64,000 bases of DNA. It comes from Sinosporangium album (GTDB taxonomy: Bacteria; Actinomycetota; Actinomycetes; Streptosporangiales; Streptosporangiaceae). Made by a program: the position numbers and the translations under genes. Location: NCBI RefSeq assembly GCF_900100605.1, contig NZ_FNCN01000009.1:186001-250000 (forward strand), read 5' to 3'. The notes below the pieces were generated by a model. That model was not told the origin of the DNA and did no database searches. It worked only from the letters and a program-made list of their open reading frames with translations. Every line of letters begins with the position of its first letter. The stretch's first letter is position 1. Of this stretch, positions 43,120 through 50,589 are shown piece after piece.

Positions 43120-44547
43120 ATGCGCCCCCGACGCTACCTGGACCCCAGCGAGGCGAAGTTCGCCCTCGCCAAGGTGACGGTGACCCACGCGGCCACCGTC
43201 ACCGGCCCCCTCGACGACGACCTGCTCGCCGCCGCGTTCGACCGGCTGACGGAGGCGGAAGCCGTACTGCGGGCGACCATCGTGCCCGAAGGGCACGGAC
43301 TGCTCCTCGCCGTGTCGCCGCAGGCCGCGCCCACGCTGGAGCTCGTGGACGGAGGGGAGGACGACTACTGGAACCTCCTCTACGCCGGCCTGGACGCCGC
43401 GCGCGGCCTCGTCCGCCTGGTGCGCGTCCGAGAGGGGGAGCAGAGCAGGGTCATGCTCACCCTCCACCACGCCATCGCCGACGCACGCTTCGGCATCGCG
43501 CTGTTCGACCGGCTGTGGCAGATCTACACCGACCTCGCCCACGGCGTCGCCCTCCCACCGCCCGAGCGCGGCCACACCCTTCCGGGGTCCATCGAAAGCC
43601 TGCTCCCGGTACGGCTGCCGCCCGCGCTCCTCGCCCCAGACCCTGCGCCGGGCCGGGAGACGGCCGGCCCCGGCGCCACCGTGCCCGGGGTGGTCCCCGG
43701 CACCGGCCCCGGAGCCGTGCTCCCACCCGCGCCCCCGGCCGTACCCGCAACCCTGTCCTCGGCCGTGTCCCAGGCCGGGCCTCCGAGCGTGCCCCCGGCC
43801 GCGCCTTCACCGGTTCCCCCGGCCGCGCCCTCGCCCGCGGCCGGGGGCGCTCCGGAGGGCGCGCTTCCCGTGCCCGGTGACCGGCCCCGGGTGGGACGGC
43901 TCGTCCTGCCGGAGGCCGAGACCCGCAGGCTGCTGACCACCGCCTCGGTGACCCGCACCTCCCTGCACACGCTGGTCTGCGCCGCCCTGCTCACCGCGGT
44001 CGCGCGGTCGGGCCTCGCCGGCGCCCGCACGACGCTGACGTGCCGTACGCCGATCGACCTGCGCGACCGGGTCGTCCCGAAGGTGGAGCCCACGGAGGCC
44101 ACGAACTTCATCAGCGGCTGGATCACGGCCGTGGACATCGAGGACGACCTGGCGGTGGTGGCCAGGTCCGTCAAACGGCAACTGGACGAGGCGATCCAGC
44201 GGGGCGAACCCCACCGGCTGGTCCTCGACCCGGAGCGCACGCTGCGCTACATCCTCCGGCCGTGCGACGCCGTCGTCACCAACATGGGGCGCATCCCCGA
44301 GCCCCGTCTGCCCGACGGGACATCGGTCTCGGACGTGCGCGTCCTGATCAACCAGCCGCCGATCAACCCCACCTACGTGGTGACCACCTACCAGGGGCGG
44401 CTGAGCGTCGATGTGGCGCTTCCCCCCGCGGTCGCCGGCCGGGACACCCTGGACGCCCTGGTGGCGCAGATCGGCGAGCTGCTGGCCGAGGCGGCCACGC
44501 CCTCGGTGCCCCACGCGGCGCCGCAAGCGGCACCGACAACGCGTTGA
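43120..44547 (+). CDS. condensation-domain acyltransferase (PapA5-like)
   Basis: 475 residues from the ATG at 43120, six bases after AAGGAG; a GTG at 43102 overlaps the monooxygenase stop. The catalytic motif HHAIAD (HHxxxD) lies in LTLHHAIADARF. The C-terminal half has TRTSLHTLVCAALL, TPIDLRDRV and TNMGRIPEP, as in PapA5-type polyketide acyltransferases that move an acyl chain from a carrier protein to an alcohol. A roughly 90-residue Pro/Ala linker separates the halves. With no PKS thioesterase domain here, it is a good candidate for product release. Confidence 0.8.
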   Translation: MRPRRYLDPSEAKFALAKVTVTHAATVTGPLDDDLLAAAFDRLTEAEAVLRATIVPEGHGLLLAVSPQAAPTLELVDGGEDDYWNLLYAGLDAARGLVRLVRVREGEQSRVMLTLHHAIADARFGIALFDRLWQIYTDLAHGVALPPPERGHTLPGSIESLLPVRLPPALLAPDPAPGRETAGPGATVPGVVPGTGPGAVLPPAPPAVPATLSSAVSQAGPPSVPPAAPSPVPPAAPSPAAGGAPEGALPVPGDRPRVGRLVLPEAETRRLLTTASVTRTSLHTLVCAALLTAVARSGLAGARTTLTCRTPIDLRDRVVPKVEPTEATNFISGWITAVDIEDDLAVVARSVKRQLDEAIQRGEPHRLVLDPERTLRYILRPCDAVVTNMGRIPEPRLPDGTSVSDVRVLINQPPINPTYVVTTYQGRLSVDVALPPAVAGRDTLDALVAQIGELLAEAATPSVPHAAPQAAPTTR

Positions 44548-44613
44548 CCGCCGGTCTCACGGGCGCGGGCGATCCCGGCTCCGGCCGTACACATCCCGCG
44601 AGCCCGTGAACAT

Positions 44614-44678
44614 CCCCCGCACACCCGGGCACCGCTCGCGGACACGGAGGTAGGTCCGCGAGCGGTGCCCTGCGGGGG
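44614..44678. terminator. bidirectional hairpin terminator, 25 bp with a bulge
   Basis: Inner perfect 17-bp stem (44627-44643 with 44654-44670), loop 10 nt, extended by 8 bp (44614-44621 with 44671-44678) across a 5-nt bulge. Lies between the convergent acyltransferase and MFS genes. Confidence 0.85.
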
Positions 44679-44690
44679 TGGGCAGATGGC

Positions 44691-46190
44691 TTAAGGGATG
44701 GGCTCCGGCTGGCCCTTCGGCTCGGCGGCCTCGGGCTCCGGTGCCGCGGGCGCCGGGGTCGGGGTCTTGATGACGAGGAGCACGACCAGGAGCGCGGCCA
44801 CCCCGATGCCGAGGCTGACGGTGAAGGCGGTGCGCATGCCCTGGGAGACGGTCTCGGCGGCGAACGTCGCGCCCGCGCCCGTGCCCCCGGTGAGCACGGA
44901 GGTGTAGACGGCCGACAGGATCGCCACACCGAGCGACGCGCCGGTCATGTTGACCGTCTGGAGCACGCCGGAGGCGGCGCCGGACTCCGCCGGGTCGGCG
45001 GTGGACATCACCAGGATGTTGAACGGGACGATCACCAGGCCCATGCCCACGCCGAGCAGCAGCATCGGGCCGAACACGCCGGTGAAGTAGCCGGTGGCCG
45101 GCGAGAGCTGGGTCAGCCAGGCAAGGCCCGCCAGCAGCACCACCATGCCCGCAAGGCCCGTCTTCTTCGGGCCGGCGCGTCCGAGGACCTTGGCGGTGTT
45201 CTGCGCGGCGACCAGCATGCCGACGGCCATCGGCAGGAAGGCCAGCCCGGCGAACAGCGGCGTGAACTCCAGCACCTCCTGGAGGAACTGGACGGTCAGG
45301 AACTGCATACTCAAGGTCACCATGGGGACCAGCAGCATGATGGCGAAGGCCCCGGCCCGGTTACGGTCGGCGAACAGGCGCAGCGGCATGATCGGCTGCT
45401 TGGCGTGGCTCTCGATCAGCACGAACCCCGCGATCAGGATCACACCGGCGGCGAGGGTGGCGACGGTGGCGGTGTTGCTCCAGCTGTGCTCGGCGGCGCG
45501 GACCAGCCCGAACGTGAGGGCGACCAGACCCACCACGGAGGCCACCGCGCCGGCCAGGTCGAACCTGCCGGGATGCCGTTCGGACTCTTGGACGTACTTG
45601 GGGGCCAGCAGCAGCACGATCACACCGATGGGCACGTTGACGAACAGCACCCAGTGCCAGGAGAGGAGCGTGGTGATCACACCGCCGAGGATGAGGCCGA
45701 GCGTCATGGCGGCGGCGGTGACCGACGAGTAGACGGCGAGTGCCTTGGCCTGGAGGGCGCCCTGGAAGTTCGTGATCAGCAGGGCGAGCGTGCTCGGCCC
45801 GGCCAGCGCCGCGCCTACGCCCTGCAGCACGCGGGCCGCGATGAGCCATTCAGCGGTGGTCGAGAGCCCGCCGATGAGTGAGGCGAGGGTGAACAGGGCC
45901 ATGCCGGCGAGGAACACCTTGCGCCGGCCGAGAATGTCGCCGGCTCGGCCGCCGAGGAGCAGGAGCCCGCCGAAGGCGAGCAGGAAGGCGTTGGTGACCC
46001 AGGACAGTCCGGCGGGGGTGAAGCCGAGTCCCTCGCGGATCTCCGGGAGGGCGACGTTCATGATCGTGCCGTCGAGCATCAGGACCATTTCGCAGGACAC
46101 GATGATCGCCAAGGCGAGTCCGGATGCTCGGCCCAGCTTGGTCGGCGACACCTCCCCGGGGTCGGTGGCGCTGCGTGACGGACTCGCCAT
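44691..46190 (-). CDS. MFS exporter, DHA2 (EmrB/QacA) type
   Basis: 499 residues with about 14 transmembrane helices. TIMNVALPEIREGLGF, GRAGDILGRRK (motif A) and the antiporter motif C region GLILGGVITTLLSWHWVLFVNVPIG identify a DHA2 proton-driven drug exporter. GGAGG precedes the ATG closely. Divergent from a TetR gene with a palindromic operator between them, the usual self-resistance and export pair of a biosynthetic cluster. Confidence 0.92.
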   Translation of the reverse strand: MASPSRSATDPGEVSPTKLGRASGLALAIIVSCEMVLMLDGTIMNVALPEIREGLGFTPAGLSWVTNAFLLAFGGLLLLGGRAGDILGRRKVFLAGMALFTLASLIGGLSTTAEWLIAARVLQGVGAALAGPSTLALLITNFQGALQAKALAVYSSVTAAAMTLGLILGGVITTLLSWHWVLFVNVPIGVIVLLLAPKYVQESERHPGRFDLAGAVASVVGLVALTFGLVRAAEHSWSNTATVATLAAGVILIAGFVLIESHAKQPIMPLRLFADRNRAGAFAIMLLVPMVTLSMQFLTVQFLQEVLEFTPLFAGLAFLPMAVGMLVAAQNTAKVLGRAGPKKTGLAGMVVLLAGLAWLTQLSPATGYFTGVFGPMLLLGVGMGLVIVPFNILVMSTADPAESGAASGVLQTVNMTGASLGVAILSAVYTSVLTGGTGAGATFAAETVSQGMRTAFTVSLGIGVAALLVVLLVIKTPTPAPAAPEPEAAEPKGQPEPIP

Positions 46191-46221
46191 GGTTCCTCCA
46201 GGACGGGCGATCGGCGGAATT

Positions 46222-46257
46222 TAGTGAACCAGTTGGTTCACTATAGGTCGCCTATAG
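46222..46257. promoter_or_regulatory. two nested palindromic operators between MFS and TetR genes
   Basis: A perfect 10-bp-arm palindrome (46222-46231 / 46234-46243, 2-bp spacer, half-site TAGTGAACCA) overlaps a second one, CTATAGG-TCG-CCTATAG (46241-46257). TATAGT in the second could be the TetR gene -10. Binding by the adjacent TetR protein would block both promoters. Confidence 0.75.
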
Positions 46258-46300
46258 TCGAACGGACAAGCAGTTTCGGATCGCGGCCGAGGAGTGGCTG

Positions 46301-46894
46301 ATGGAGGCGTCAGCGGAGGTCTCCGCGCCCGTTGCCTCACGCAGACGAGGCGAGGCGCTGCGACGGGCCATCTTCGACGCGGTCATCGAGCAGTTGGGCA
46401 GCGTCGGCTACGCCAAGCTCAGCACCAACCGGGTCGCCGCAGCGGCCGGCACCGGCAAGGCCGCGCTCTACCGGCGCTGGAGCAACAAGGAGGAGCTGGT
46501 CCGCGACGCGCTGCTGGACCTGCTCCCCGAGCCGCCGCGGGTCGACCTGTCGGCGTCCCTGCGCGACGGGCTGCTGGCCCAGCTCACCTACCTCAACAGC
46601 ACGCTGTTCGACTCCAAGGGCGCCGCCTTCCAGGCGTTCGCCGCCGCCGCCGCCGACCAGCCCTCGGAGCTGCGCGCGTTCCTCCACGAGACGGTGTCCG
46701 TGCCGTGCCAGGAGCGCATCGCCGAGCTCCTGCGGCTACACACCGCGGTGCCGGACAAGGACCGGCCGCTGATCGCCGCCGCCGGTCCCGCCATGCTCAT
46801 GTACCACTGCATGAGCGGTTCGCTGAAGAGCACCGACACACAGATAGAGGCCGTCGTGGACGGCCTCCTGCTGCCGCTCTGCCGCGAGCGATGA
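46301..46894 (+). CDS. TetR-family regulator of the adjacent exporter
   Basis: 197 residues from the ATG at 46301, six bases after GAGGAG. HTH: RRAIFDAVIEQLGSVGYAKL followed by TNRVAAAAGTGKAALYRRW. The C-terminal domain resembles the TetR_C group with STLFDSKGAAF. Divergent from the MFS gene, so it should repress export until a ligand, perhaps the cluster product, binds. Confidence 0.92.
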   Translation: MEASAEVSAPVASRRRGEALRRAIFDAVIEQLGSVGYAKLSTNRVAAAAGTGKAALYRRWSNKEELVRDALLDLLPEPPRVDLSASLRDGLLAQLTYLNSTLFDSKGAAFQAFAAAAADQPSELRAFLHETVSVPCQERIAELLRLHTAVPDKDRPLIAAAGPAMLMYHCMSGSLKSTDTQIEAVVDGLLLPLCRER

Positions 46895-46952
46895 CGTGCT
46901 GACGTTCGACGTGCTGACGTTCGACGTGCTGACGTTCGACGTGCTGACGTTC
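46893..46952. repeat. four perfect 15-bp tandem repeats plus degenerate copies
   Basis: Unit GACGTGCTGACGTTC at 46893, 46908, 46923 and 46938, beginning inside the TetR stop codon; degenerate GTTCGA/GACGTG-type copies continue to about 47015. They fill the space between two convergent genes. Confidence 0.95.
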
Positions 46953-47028
46953 GACTGAGTGCCGTTCGACGTTCGACGTGTGACGTTCGAGGTGTGACGT
47001 TCGAGGTGCGACGTGACGGCGCGCGGGC

Positions 47029-48048
47029 TCAGCCCAGCGCCGCCACCGCGTCGGCGAGGATCTCATACGACCGCACCCGGGCCCCGTGGTCGTAGACCTG
47101 GGTGAGCCCCATGACCTCGTCGGCCCCCGTGCGCTCGACCAGCCGGGCGAGGCCGTCCCGCACGGTCTCCGGGCCGCCGATGAGCTGCCCGTCGAGCAGC
47201 CGGTGCAGCAGCTCCCGCTCCACGGGAGCGTAGGTCCGCCGCGCGGCGTGCTCGGGCGGCGTGAACCGGATGAACGGATCGGCCATGCCGTCCACGATCG
47301 CGAGCCGGAGCGGCGCCGCCTGGAAGTGCGCCTCCTCGTCGCTCTCGGCCGCGATCACCATCGCGGAGACGACCGCGTACGGCTCCGCCAGGTGGTCGCT
47401 CGGCGTGAAGCTTTCCCGATACGCCCGCAGCGCCTCGGCGCTCGCATGCGGGGCGAGGTGGTGGGCGAAGGCGAAAGGCAGCCCCCGGGATCCGGCGAAC
47501 GCGGCGCTCGACGGGCTGGACCCGAGCAGCCATACCGGCGGCGGGTCCTGCACCTCGGGCGTCACCCGGATCTCCCCGCCGGTCCGCGGGTGCCGGCCGC
47601 CGTCGAGGTAATGTTCGAGCTCTTTGAGCTGCTGCGGGAACTCCTGCGCCGACAGCGGGCTCGTCGAACGGCGCAGCGCCGTGGCGGTCAGACCGTCGGT
47701 GCCGGGCGCCCGCCCGATGCCGAGGTCGATACGGCCCGGGAAGAACGACGCCAGCGTCGCGAACTGCTCGGCCACCACGAGCGGCGGATGGTTCGGCAGC
47801 ATCACGCCGCCCGACCCCACCCGCAGGGTGGACGTCCGGGCGGCGAGTTGGCCGATCAGCACCGCGGGGGAGGAGGAGGCGACACTCGGGGTGTTGTGGT
47901 GCTCGGCCACCCAGTACCGCCGATAGCCCAGGCGTTCGACCGCGGCGGCCAGCTCAAGGCCGTTGTGCAGTGAGGCCGACGCCGGCAGCCCCTCCCAGAC
48001 GGGCATGGTGTCCAGGACGGAGATGGCGAGGGGACTGCGGTCGCTCAT
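47029..48048 (-). CDS. LLM-class flavin-dependent oxidoreductase (luciferase-like)
   Basis: 339 residues. Begins with LAISVLDTMPVWEG, and contains YWVAEHHNTPSVASSSPAVL, GSGGVMLPNHPPLVVAEQFATL and RIDLGIGRAPG, the bacterial luciferase-like TIM-barrel of the MsnO8/alkanal monooxygenase-like subgroup. Uses reduced FMN (or F420H2) to oxidise a substrate. Last gene of a P450-ferredoxin-LLM operon, suggesting a tailoring role. Confidence 0.88.
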   Translation of the reverse strand: MSDRSPLAISVLDTMPVWEGLPASASLHNGLELAAAVERLGYRRYWVAEHHNTPSVASSSPAVLIGQLAARTSTLRVGSGGVMLPNHPPLVVAEQFATLASFFPGRIDLGIGRAPGTDGLTATALRRSTSPLSAQEFPQQLKELEHYLDGGRHPRTGGEIRVTPEVQDPPPVWLLGSSPSSAAFAGSRGLPFAFAHHLAPHASAEALRAYRESFTPSDHLAEPYAVVSAMVIAAESDEEAHFQAAPLRLAIVDGMADPFIRFTPPEHAARRTYAPVERELLHRLLDGQLIGGPETVRDGLARLVERTGADEVMGLTQVYDHGARVRSYEILADAVAALG

Positions 48049-48097
48049 AAAGGTTCGATCCTGTTCGTTGTCGTGATCCGGCTGGTGGTTCGGGCGC

Positions 48098-48292
48098 TCA
48101 CGCGCCGCCGAGGGCGATGCTCAGCGACGGGCAGCGCTGTACTGCTTCAAGGACGTTCTCGTGCTCCTCGTCCGGCGGTGAGTCGGTGAGGAGTGCGACG
48201 GTGCCGTCGTCGTCCTGGTCGAAGACCTCGGGGGCGGCCAGGACGCACTGCCCGGCGCCGACGCAGCGCCCGGTGTCCGTGGTGACGCGCAT
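48098..48292 (-). CDS. 3Fe-4S ferredoxin for the adjacent P450
   Basis: 64 residues with the pattern CVGAGQC and a later CP (RCPSLSIAL), the single-cluster 3Fe-4S ferredoxin of actinomycete P450 systems. Starts 3 nt after the P450 stop, so co-translated. It passes electrons from a reductase, not encoded here, to the P450. Confidence 0.93.
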   Translation of the reverse strand: MRVTTDTGRCVGAGQCVLAAPEVFDQDDDGTVALLTDSPPDEEHENVLEAVQRCPSLSIALGGA

Positions 48293-48295
48293 GTC

Positions 48296-49510
48296 TCACC
48301 AGGTCAGGGGGAGGTCGATGATGCCCTGCGGCCCGGCCGGGCCCTTGGCCTTGACCTCCTCGAACGGCACCGCCAGGCGCAGGCCGCGGGGCAGCCGGGT
48401 CGCGACGGCGCGGAAGACGATGTCCAGCTCGGCTCGGGCGAGGTTCTGCCCGACGCATTGGTGCACGCCGTACCCGAAACCGGTGTGGAGGCGCGGGGCC
48501 CGGCGCACGTCGAAGACGTCGGGGTCGGGAAAGGCGTCGGGGTCGCGGTTGACGGCGGAGTTGGTGAAGAACACCGCGTCCCCGGCGCGGATCCTCCGCC
48601 CGTGCACCTCGAAGTCCGCCGTCGCGACCCGGGAGACGACCTCCGCGATCGACAGGTAGCGCAGCATCTCTTCCACGGCGCCCGGCACGAGGTCGGGGTC
48701 GTCGCGCAGCGCGTCGAACTGCTCCGGGTGCCGCAGCAGCGCCAGCAGGCCGAGCGAGATGACGTTCGCCGTCGTCTCGTGGCCGGCGGTGAGCATGATG
48801 GTGCAGAGCTTGACCAGCGTCTCGCGGTCGATCCTGCCCTGATGGAGCTGGTCGGCGATCAAGTCGTCCACCAGCCCCTCGCCGGGCTCGGCCTCCTTCA
48901 CCGCGATGAGCTTGTCGAGGTAGGCGCGGAGGTTGGCCAGCGCGGAGGCGGCGATCTCGCCACTCGTGCGGATCACGAGCTTGCGCGTCTCGGACTCGAA
49001 GTATTCGTGGTCGGCGTAGGGCACGCCGAGCAGCTCGCAGATCGCGATCGACGGCACGGGGACGGCGACGGACTCCACGAAGTCCGCGGGCGGGCCGGCC
49101 GCGAGCATGGCATCGAGGCGCTCGTCCACGATCGCCTGCAACCTCGGGCGCAGCCGGTTCATCCGTTTCACGGTGAAGCTCGGGATCACCATCTTGCGGT
49201 AGTGGCCGTGCTCCGGCCGGTCCATCCCCACCATCACGTTGTGCTTCTGCAGCGCGCCGCGGGCGGGGCTGGTCACGGGGAACCGTGGGTTGGTCCAGTC
49301 CGAGCTGAGCCGTTCGTCGGTGAACAGCTCCCGGGCCAGCGCGTGAGAGGTGACCACCCACGCCGGGCGCCCGTCGAACAGCGTGACCACGGTCAGCGGG
49401 GACTGCTCGCGCAGCGCCGCGTAGCCCTCGGGCGGCTCGTAGGGGCAGGCGCGCTGCATCGGGAATTCGGGCAGATCGGTCGCCTGCCCGGCCGTCTTGA
49501 GATCCTTCAT
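48296..49510 (-). CDS. cytochrome P450 (CYP105-like)
   Basis: 404 residues. Oxygen-binding helix LTAGHETTANVISLGLLALL, the ExxR helix near VEEMLRYLS, and heme ligand Cys352 in FGYGVHQCVGQNLAR. A soluble bacterial class I P450 that likely oxidises the polyketide. Partner ferredoxin follows immediately. A well-formed promoter lies upstream on the minus strand. Substrate not predictable; CYP105-like assignment is by overall look. Confidence 0.93.
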   Translation of the reverse strand: MKDLKTAGQATDLPEFPMQRACPYEPPEGYAALREQSPLTVVTLFDGRPAWVVTSHALARELFTDERLSSDWTNPRFPVTSPARGALQKHNVMVGMDRPEHGHYRKMVIPSFTVKRMNRLRPRLQAIVDERLDAMLAAGPPADFVESVAVPVPSIAICELLGVPYADHEYFESETRKLVIRTSGEIAASALANLRAYLDKLIAVKEAEPGEGLVDDLIADQLHQGRIDRETLVKLCTIMLTAGHETTANVISLGLLALLRHPEQFDALRDDPDLVPGAVEEMLRYLSIAEVVSRVATADFEVHGRRIRAGDAVFFTNSAVNRDPDAFPDPDVFDVRRAPRLHTGFGYGVHQCVGQNLARAELDIVFRAVATRLPRGLRLAVPFEEVKAKGPAGPQGIIDLPLTW

Positions 49511-49579
49511 CCGACCCCCACCGGTGAACCACCAAATTTTCTGGCTTAAAGACGTGACAAATCGCTGTTCTGGGTGCAG

Positions 49580-49608
49580 AGAATAGCTCTGGATTCGGTG
49601 GTGGGCAA
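49580..49608 (-). promoter_or_regulatory. promoter of the P450 operon
   Basis: On the minus strand, TTGCCC (49603-49608), 17-bp spacer, TATTCT (49580-49585); leader about 63 nt. Confidence 0.6.
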
Positions 49609-49612
49609 TATC

Positions 49613-49661
49613 GCTTAAGTCGGTCTTTAGTGTTTAGTTTGGCTTTAGGTGGATGTAGAAG
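49613..49661 (+). promoter_or_regulatory. candidate SARP-dependent promoter with four heptamers
   Basis: GCTTAAG (49613-49619) and TCTTTAG (49624-49630) are 11 bp apart; TGTTTAG (49631-49637) and GCTTTAG (49642-49648) are again 11 bp apart. A -10-like TAGAAG (49656-49661) begins 7 nt after the last heptamer, the spacing expected for SARP activation. Confidence 0.6.
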
Positions 49662-49728
49662 AATGTATGCCTGCGGCCCTGGCCAGCTCCGCCTGTGCTC
49701 GGCCGTCAGGACATACGAGGAGGAGTTC

Positions 49729-50586
49729 GTGGGTGCACTGCCGCTCAGGTTTGGCATTTGCCTGTTTTCCGCCACCGCCGACCAATGGGCGGCGAAATCC
49801 CGCGCGGCAGAGGAGTCGGGATATGACGTCATAGCGATGACCGACGTCCTTGGCTTTCTCCCGCCCTTTCAGGCGCTGGCCATCGCCGCCACCTCGACGA
49901 CACGCAGCCGGTTAGCGACATACGCCATCAACCCCGCATTGTGGAACCACGCCGTGCTCGCCCGGGAAATCCTCGGCAGCGACCAATTCAGCGGAGGCCG
50001 ACTGGAACTCGGGCTCAGCGCCGGATTCCCACCCGCCCAATACCGTGCGGCCGGCGTCGAATACGCCGACACCCGGGCACGCCTGGACACCCTGGCCGAC
50101 GCGCTCGCCACGCTGAAGGACACCGCAGCCGAATCCGGGCGTCGCCCGCCCCGGGTGCTCATCGCCGCCCGCGAGGAGGCCGACCTCGACTTCGCCGCCG
50201 AACACGCCGACACCGTCGCGCTGGTGGGCGCCGAGTTCGGCGACGGCGGCACCCTGCGGCTCCTGAGCGCCGACATCCTGGCCGACCAGGTCAAACGCAT
50301 CCGCTCCGCCCCCAGCGGCGACACCCTCGAACTCAACCTCGCGGTCAAACGCGTCGTCGTGACAGGCGACCGGGAGGCCACCGCCGCGGCACTGCGCCCC
50401 GAGACCGCACCGCACCTCACCGACGAGGAGTTCCTCGACCTGCCGCACGTGCTGATCGGCACCCACCGGCAGATCGCCGACCGGCTCCGCGACAGCGCCG
50501 AGCGGTACGGCTTCACCTACATCACCGTGACCGACGAGGCGGCCGACGACTTCGCCCCGGTCATCCGGCTTCTACGGGCGGGCTGA
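49729..50586 (+). CDS. LLM-class flavin/F420-dependent oxidoreductase
   Basis: 285 residues from the GTG at 49729, close behind GAGGAGGAG. Luciferase-like fold: FGICLFSATADQWAAKSRAAEE, SGYDVIAMTDVLG, a barrel core LATYAINPALWNHAVLAREI and GGRLELGLSAGF, as in F420-dependent LLM enzymes (MSMEG_3356-like). It contains a TTA leucine codon (49912-49914), which in many actinomycetes makes translation depend on bldA. First gene of a five-gene operon with the ABC importer. Confidence 0.85.
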   Translation: MGALPLRFGICLFSATADQWAAKSRAAEESGYDVIAMTDVLGFLPPFQALAIAATSTTRSRLATYAINPALWNHAVLAREILGSDQFSGGRLELGLSAGFPPAQYRAAGVEYADTRARLDTLADALATLKDTAAESGRRPPRVLIAAREEADLDFAAEHADTVALVGAEFGDGGTLRLLSADILADQVKRIRSAPSGDTLELNLAVKRVVVTGDREATAAALRPETAPHLTDEEFLDLPHVLIGTHRQIADRLRDSAERYGFTYITVTDEAADDFAPVIRLLRAG

Positions 50587-50589
50587 CGC

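Noticed and set aside
46893-47015. CRISPR-like array
   Set aside because: The 15-bp units are contiguous with no spacers; they form a tandem repeat, not a CRISPR. No cas gene is present.
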